Below are positions 5,991 to 6,168 of a stretch of DNA of 6,168 nucleotides, piece by piece (position 1 is the first letter of the stretch; the number at the start of each line of letters is the position of its first letter). The stretch is from an uncultured Flavobacteriales bacterium (GTDB lineage Bacteria; Bacteroidota; Bacteroidia; Flavobacteriales_D; Sanyastnellaceae), in NCBI GenBank assembly GCA_937996585.1, contig CALKUW010000358.1, positions 1 through 6,168 on the forward strand, written 5' to 3'. A program made the translations under genes and the position numbers. Under the pieces are notes generated by a model, which saw nothing but the letters and a program-made list of their open reading frames with translations, did not search any database and had not been told where the DNA came from.

Positions 5991-6168
5991 ATGCCACACT
6001 TGCGCCCCTTCCTCGCTTGTCTGCGTTCAGTCCCTTTGGGACTGTTCATCCTGGGTTGTTTGGTATCCCAAGGTCAAACCACAACCACGCTCTACGAAGC
6101 CAACTTCAACACAGATTCCGGTAGCGGTGCCACGCTATCCGGCGCCAGCCCTGATGGCTGGTCCGCAG
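5991..6168 (+). CDS. Secreted protein with signal peptide (N-terminal fragment, cut by window end)
   Basis: Fifty-nine codons are visible with no stop. The product starts Met-Pro-His-Leu-Arg, has a second basic residue (Arg12), a hydrophobic core VPLGLFILGCLV (14-25), and a likely signal peptidase I site after SQG (26-28), before Gln-Thr-Thr-Thr. The Cys at 23 follows Ile-Leu-Gly, which resembles a lipobox only weakly. The mature start, LYEANFNTDSGSGATLSG, resembles the beginning of beta-sandwich domains common in large secreted Bacteroidota proteins (adhesins, hydrolases, proteins sorted by the type IX system), but too little is visible to name a family, and the C-terminal sorting domain that would show type IX export lies outside. 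A perfect 7-bp hairpin lies in the signal-peptide codons (6028-6044). It has its own promoter candidate and is likely separate from the upstream operon. Confidence 0.72.
   Translation, partial: MPHLRPFLACLRSVPLGLFILGCLVSQGQTTTTLYEANFNTDSGSGATLSGASPDGWSA

Overview
This window looks like a housekeeping segment from a GC-rich member of the Bacteroidota, probably near the Flavobacteriales. Three things point there. The gene order bamD-rpoZ-coaBC is typical of the phylum. The omega subunit, the alpha-oxoamine synthase and the BamD lipoprotein all look like the Bacteroidota versions. Several intergenic spaces carry sequences close to the phylum's promoter consensus (TTTG, then about 17-23 bases, then TAnnTTTG), while Shine-Dalgarno sites are weak or absent. 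Most of the coding DNA is clearly above 55% GC on the lines I counted, which is high for classical flavobacteria, so placement below phylum level is a guess.

Layout: two divergent transcription units share a short control region at about 1911-2050. Leftward (minus strand) run bamD (1910-1092), rpoZ (1079-666) and coaBC (657 to beyond position 1), with gaps of only 12 and 8 bases, so they are almost certainly one operon. Rightward (plus strand) run an alpha-oxoamine synthase family PLP enzyme (2051-3295), truA (3311-4069) and a full-length MsbA-type ABC exporter (4066-5838). Here the gaps are 15 bases and then a 4-base ATGA overlap, again one operon. After a 152-base non-coding stretch with a good promoter candidate, a secreted protein begins at 5991 and is cut by the window edge.

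The left operon combines outer-membrane protein assembly (BamD), an RNA polymerase subunit and coenzyme A synthesis. The right operon combines an enzyme whose family makes long-chain keto-amines from an amino acid and an acyl thioester (the first step to sphingolipids or sulfonolipids), a tRNA pseudouridine synthase, and a lipid/drug-type exporter. A link between the PLP enzyme and the exporter through a membrane lipid is plausible but is only an inference from gene order.

I found no mobile element, CRISPR array, tRNA, rRNA, phage gene or obvious defence system, and no convincing new biological system. The points most worth a second look are the unassigned substrate of the PLP enzyme beside an exporter, the replacement of two catalytic residues in CoaC, and the compact divergent promoter region with an unusual start codon and a possibly leaderless bamD mRNA.
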